Of a stretch of 64,000 bases of DNA, positions 59,535-64,000 are shown piece by piece. Both the position numbers and the translations under genes were made by a program. Location: positions 84,233,958-84,297,957 of the forward strand of contig JAMXBB010000010.1 in NCBI GenBank assembly GCA_024138015.1. Reading direction: 5' to 3'. Position 1 is the stretch's first letter. Each line of letters starts with the position of its first letter. The stretch comes from Lumnitzera littorea. Lineage: Eukaryota > Streptophyta > Magnoliopsida > Myrtales > Combretaceae. Under the pieces are notes generated by a model, which was not told the DNA's origin, searched no databases, and was given only the letters and a program-made list of their open reading frames with translations.

Positions 59535-62500
59535 TTTTTAATTACGTAGCAACCTTCTATTTACTATTAAATATAATTTTATTTAATTATGTGCCTCACA
59601 TAATCTCTTTGAATTGCACCTTTTAAATCATATGATGAGGAAATAAAAAAGATATAATTGTTAAGATATAGTGTCTTGTGTAGAATTTATGTATACCAAA
59701 TAGCATGTATCATGAAATTTCATGTTTTGTATTGTATACATCAAATGGGATTTGAAAATCGTACTATAACGTTCTCCTCATATAGTGTTATACTATTATC
59801 CTTATGCTATCTTATTTTACCAATCAAACTCTACTAAAAATATTTTTTGCTAAACAAATAAAGAAATAGCTATTTCACAAATACTAAAGGTAGAACAATG
59901 ACTCCATTCTATCCAAGTTTAAGCAAAGACAGCAAATGAAGTACAAATAATACTTAAAAAATACACATATAAGATTTTAATAATTGGGTTTATTCTATTA
60001 TCAAAAATGATTTTATATTTCAAAAATTAATATTGCTTTCAAATGACCTAATTCATTATTTTACAAAAGCAAGGGCATATGTAATTTTCGTAAAAATTCC
60101 AGTTACCTCGACTTTAAAAAGATATAGTTTTCCTCTTCCTTTCTTTTCTTCTTTCCCCTCTTCTCTTCTTCTTATGTTTCTTCTTCTTCTAAGGATTTCC
60201 TCCTCTATCGCAATCCATATTGAAAATCGCGGGCCTCTTTCAATGTTTAATCTTATTTGCAAGTGGAAATTAGGAATACTTCCACCATAACAGAAAGAAT
60301 AGCAAAAGAAGGGACATCTTAATGAATCTATCAAAGATAAGTGACAAGTTTTGGTGTTTGTAATGTTTTGGGAATGTGTGCTTTGACGTGAATCACACTT
60401 TTTTTTGTTGGTTGTAACATGATTACAGTAGCAATACGCATCAAGAAGATCAAGAACACAAAGTTTTAAGTAAGCTATTAAGTTATGTGTTTTTCTACAT
60501 AAAAATTTTTAAAAAGGGCCATGTTTTCAATATGTTTTGTGGATTAATTTGTAATATGAATGATGTATTATGGTTTTGGGTTGGTTAGAGAAGAGAAACA
60601 AATGATTTTTCCTATTTATGTTGATTCTATAAGTTTTCGAGGGCTATTGGTGTTGCTGTAGAAAAGAGTCATTCAAACGAGTCTATAAAGTCATGTCAAA
60701 TGACTTCACATCAAGAGAGTTCTTTGTATTAGGAGCTTGGGTCATTTAAATGACTCCACAAAGTGGTTAGAATAATTGCCTATTGAGAGCACCTTATGCA
60801 GTAGAGGTTTGTACCATTTAAACAACTCTAATCTGTAAATGCTATTTTGACTTTGTTTTCTTTGCTAACCTCCTTGTCCCTTTTGCCCTTTAACTATTCC
60901 ATTTATAAGCATGAAGTGAATGCTAAATAGGATCTCCAATTAACTTGAAGGTTTTAAGTAAGACGAATTAGTAAAGGTCGAGTAGAAGATAGAGGTAATA
61001 AATAAGATCTCCAGTTAACTTGAAGTGAATGCTAGGTAAATGATAGCGCATGACCATAATAAGACTTATGATCAAAGAGCATTAGTTTTTAAAAAGCCCA
61101 CTTCAAGTATATGGATACCATGCTTATTGCAATGTGCTTGTTAGGATAGAATCAATTACCTTAATCGGTATGTGACTTCAATAAATTTGTTGCTTGTGCT
61201 TAATAATGGTCAACTGATCAAAAGTACTAGTGACATTGGTGTAGCATCTCCATGATTATACTTAGCATTGTTATTGAAATGAATTGGTCAAATCCAAGTT
61301 GACTCTTAGACTCATGGGTTTAGTAGAATATCTAGCACCATATATGTATAATATTATACATATATGTTTCGAATCATGATTTATTCCGGATCTTAAGATG
61401 CCATAATAATGTCAGCCGCCTCACCTAAACAAAAGATAATTAATTGGTTGAATCTGCAAATTATATTTGAAATCACCTATATATTTGTAGCTTGATGCAT
61501 CCACATATGTACAAGGTATTTCATGTATTGGGCTTTTAGCTTACCCCTTGTGGGAAATCTTTTTTAGTTGCTAGTACTTTAGATGAGATCGATCCTTATG
61601 ACAAGCGAAGGTATGACTTTGGTTTATGATATGGGAGGGGATGTGGAGCATGTGTAGTACAAGGATTAGCTCGGATGGGATTCACCTATGGTGTTATGTT
61701 GTGTTATAGTAGTATATGATGATCGTGTTATTCAATGATTAGACTTTGTTGTCTGTTATGTTAAATTGTAAGGGACCAAATGGGTTCCATTATCATGATG
61801 TGTACATTGGATTTGATCTTTAGAGTGAGACTCAAAGGAGCTAGTAAGTTATGTAAACATTTTAAGACGTTATCTCTACATGTAATTATCTAATAGTACA
61901 TGATGGATTCTGATGACCACCACCAAACCTGATTGAAAAGAGAAGTTTTAACAAAGTTACGCATATAAATTGGAGCTTTCATCCAAAACTTACACAAACA
62001 TAAAAATTATACTACACAAGTTGCCTCATGATAGTTTTGTAAATATTTTACACCCCTACCACCAAACCTGATTGAACATGTCTCTTATGTGTTAAAATTT
62101 TCAACTATTCAATAGCATAGACATTACAATAGGCATTAGTATATTTTTATGGTACTACATGTATTGTCCTTTTCTTTTCCCTTTTCTTTTTTAATTCTTA
62201 ATAATTGGCGCAAATAATTGGAACGAAGGGGAATAAAGTTCAAGAAACAAATAGAGATGAAGGTAGGGATTCTTATAATATTCATTCATTTCACTTTCTA
62301 AAACTTTGTAAATTTATTTAGCTGATAAATTAAGATAAATCGTAGAATGATGATAAAAGCCTTATAACAAAAGATCGTAATATTTAAAAACCTCTTCGAA
62401 TGGTAGATTTGACATACATATATGGATCATATGAGTATTTGAAAATCTTACGAGGATATCCAGAATATTCCTTGTATTAACTACTCAAAATTGAGCTTAT

Positions 62501-64000
62501 AGATAGAATAGGAGTAACTAGGATGAACATAGAAACACAGATTAAAATAATAATTTATAAATTTTAAGCATATACTTAAGTCTAGAATATTTAATTTAGT
62601 CGATACATAAAATTTCGTATAAAAAAATTATAATTTAATTAATTAAGAGTGTTCCATATCACCTATGGTAATCAAACCCACTTTCAAATAAATCCCTCAT
62701 TAACTTGCTCTCTCCTTACTTTATAGGCTCTCCAATTGAAATAACACCCTTCTTATCTTTACACTTTCTTTTCCATAAAAAAGCTTACATAAACGAAAAC
62801 TGCCTTGTTACTTTAATTCTTCATATTGTCTTCATTTTCAATTCGAATAAAGAACCCTATTAGAATGCTTGTGAAGAGTACTTCACATCCATACAGTTCT
62901 ATTAGGTTAAATTTTAATTTTAGTTTTGAGTCTAATTGAAAATAAATGAAAATTGTTTAACCTCTAAGTTTCTATCGAAGAAGAATTTTGGTAAGTTTAA
63001 TAACTAGTTACTTTAGTATTCTTGTTCTTAATGATCTATAGGTGAAGAACCCGACCCCAGGCAACTTCTCAATAACTATTTTGAACCATAACAACGAGAC
63101 AAATGTAAGTAGAGAAATTTGATGAATTATTATAATGTTTGTGTTTGATTGATGAAATTAATGTGTTATGATGTTAGTTTAATGTCATAAAAGCCTATTT
63201 TGCTATAAAAATTAGTTTATAGAAGTTTTTGTTAAGCATAAAAAGTGTATAGAAGATTTAAATGAAGAAGATAATTATTGTCTTGATGATGCAACAAGTT
63301 GTGTGAACTGGTTGGAGAAAACTCCCCACCGTCCAACTAGTCCAATGAGAATTGGTAAGTTGTTCAAGCTTCACCATCCGACCAGTTTCGCTATTCCCCT
63401 TCGATAGGTGATCTTCCATGCACAAGTTAAATTCTTTTTCCAAAACTTTGCCCATGTGAACCACTTATGATAGTAAACCCACCACTTAAATGTATTCACG
63501 GCATACCCTATATTCAAATGTAAAAACTCATGAGTAAGTTTTCACTTCTATTAAATCTTATGCATCTTATAACATACCAAAAGTATTATCGAACTTGTTA
63601 TGTTTACCATTTTTCCATAATTTATTTGAGATATATTAAGGTAATGTCCTAAGAATGATTTAATAAAATATATGAATTGGGCTGAAATATTGTTGTGAAA
63701 AATATTATAATATGTGCATGCTTGATTGGTTGTTTGGCAATACCATGATACTTGAATAGTGTGACTAAAATATTCTTACGTTGTAGTATATTTTGGATTA
63801 TGAATGAAGCGCAAGATATTAAATGATTACTAAATGTAAACTACTCTAAAACTATTGGACCAATTTAAAATCAGTCACACATTTCATGAGTTCCCTTGCA
63901 TTGTTGAAGGCCATCACTACTACATGGTAGATAGAGAGAATTCACTTAAAAGAAGTGAAATTCTATTTCACTATTTGGGAATTGAGTGAATTGTGGATTG
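59535..64000. other. gene-poor right end of the window
   Basis: No coding gene was recognised. 60120-60200 is pyrimidine-rich and gives the frames at 60033-60334. GTCATTTAAATGACTC-like words recur at about 60668, 60690, 60742 and 60807. Around 61520-61600, GGGCTTTTAGCTTACCCC and TGTGGGAAATCTTTTTTAG have the look of the 3' part of a plant Gypsy LTR, so a solo LTR may lie in 60.4-61.9 kb. The minus frame at 63258-63464 is unsupported. Confidence 0.45.

Noticed and set aside
63258..63464. 68-codon minus frame
   Set aside because: No recognisable family or gene context; short enough to occur by chance.
1..64000. CRISPR arrays, bacterial operons, organellar or viral insertions
   Set aside because: Repeats here lack the regular spacer structure of CRISPR; genes have spliceosomal introns; no chloroplast, mitochondrial or viral coding sequence was recognised.

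Overview
This window is nuclear DNA of a flowering plant, most likely a eudicot. It is AT-rich, its genes have GT-AG introns, and it is full of decayed transposons. Three protein-coding genes can be rebuilt exon by exon, each with consistent splice phases. (1) A plus-strand gene at 10408-16032 has 4 exons and encodes 572 aa: an N-terminal coiled coil followed by a basic tail, in a plant family I cannot name. (2) A plus-strand gene at 51568-54162 has 7 exons and encodes 493 aa, a type I inositol polyphosphate 5-phosphatase with both catalytic signatures intact. (3) A minus-strand gene at 57803-55434 has 7 exons, one of only 20 nt, and encodes a 166-aa coiled-coil protein. Genes 2 and 3 are convergent, about 1.3 kb apart. 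The rest, well over 80 percent, is intergenic sequence, repeats and TE remains.

Layout. 1-8040 holds two decayed PIF/Harbinger elements in inverted orientation. Each has a Myb/SANT-like ORF1 and a DDE transposase, and between them lies a mirrored pair of short derivatives, so the whole forms a large imperfect palindrome centred near 3160. The right-hand ORF1 contains a 261-bp (87-codon) in-frame tandem repeat. 10.4-16.0 kb is gene 1. 18.2-18.7 kb is a broken Copia RT/RNase H fragment. 21.5-28.6 kb holds three partial copies of one duplicated segment and a near-identical 450-bp direct repeat split by a single N, probably an assembly join. 28.6-43 kb is a gene desert of simple repeats, short-period tandem repeats and probable LTR debris. 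43.99-45.42 kb is a 1.43-kb foldback sequence with 0.7-kb arms. 45.7-46.3 kb is a degenerate minisatellite containing AACCCTAA. 51.3-57.8 kb is the gene island. 57.8-64 kb is again gene-poor and includes a perfect 72-nt palindrome at 59463-59534.

I see no operon-like or pathway link between the genes. The phosphatase would act in phosphoinositide signalling. The small coiled-coil gene has an E2F-type site just upstream of its start, which hints at cell-cycle-linked expression. No rRNA or CRISPR array was recognised, and no tRNA gene stood out by eye. The strongest new observations are structural: inverted duplications at several scales, the ORF1 repeat expansion, the N-flanked duplication, and the microexon with a competing acceptor that leads straight to a stop.
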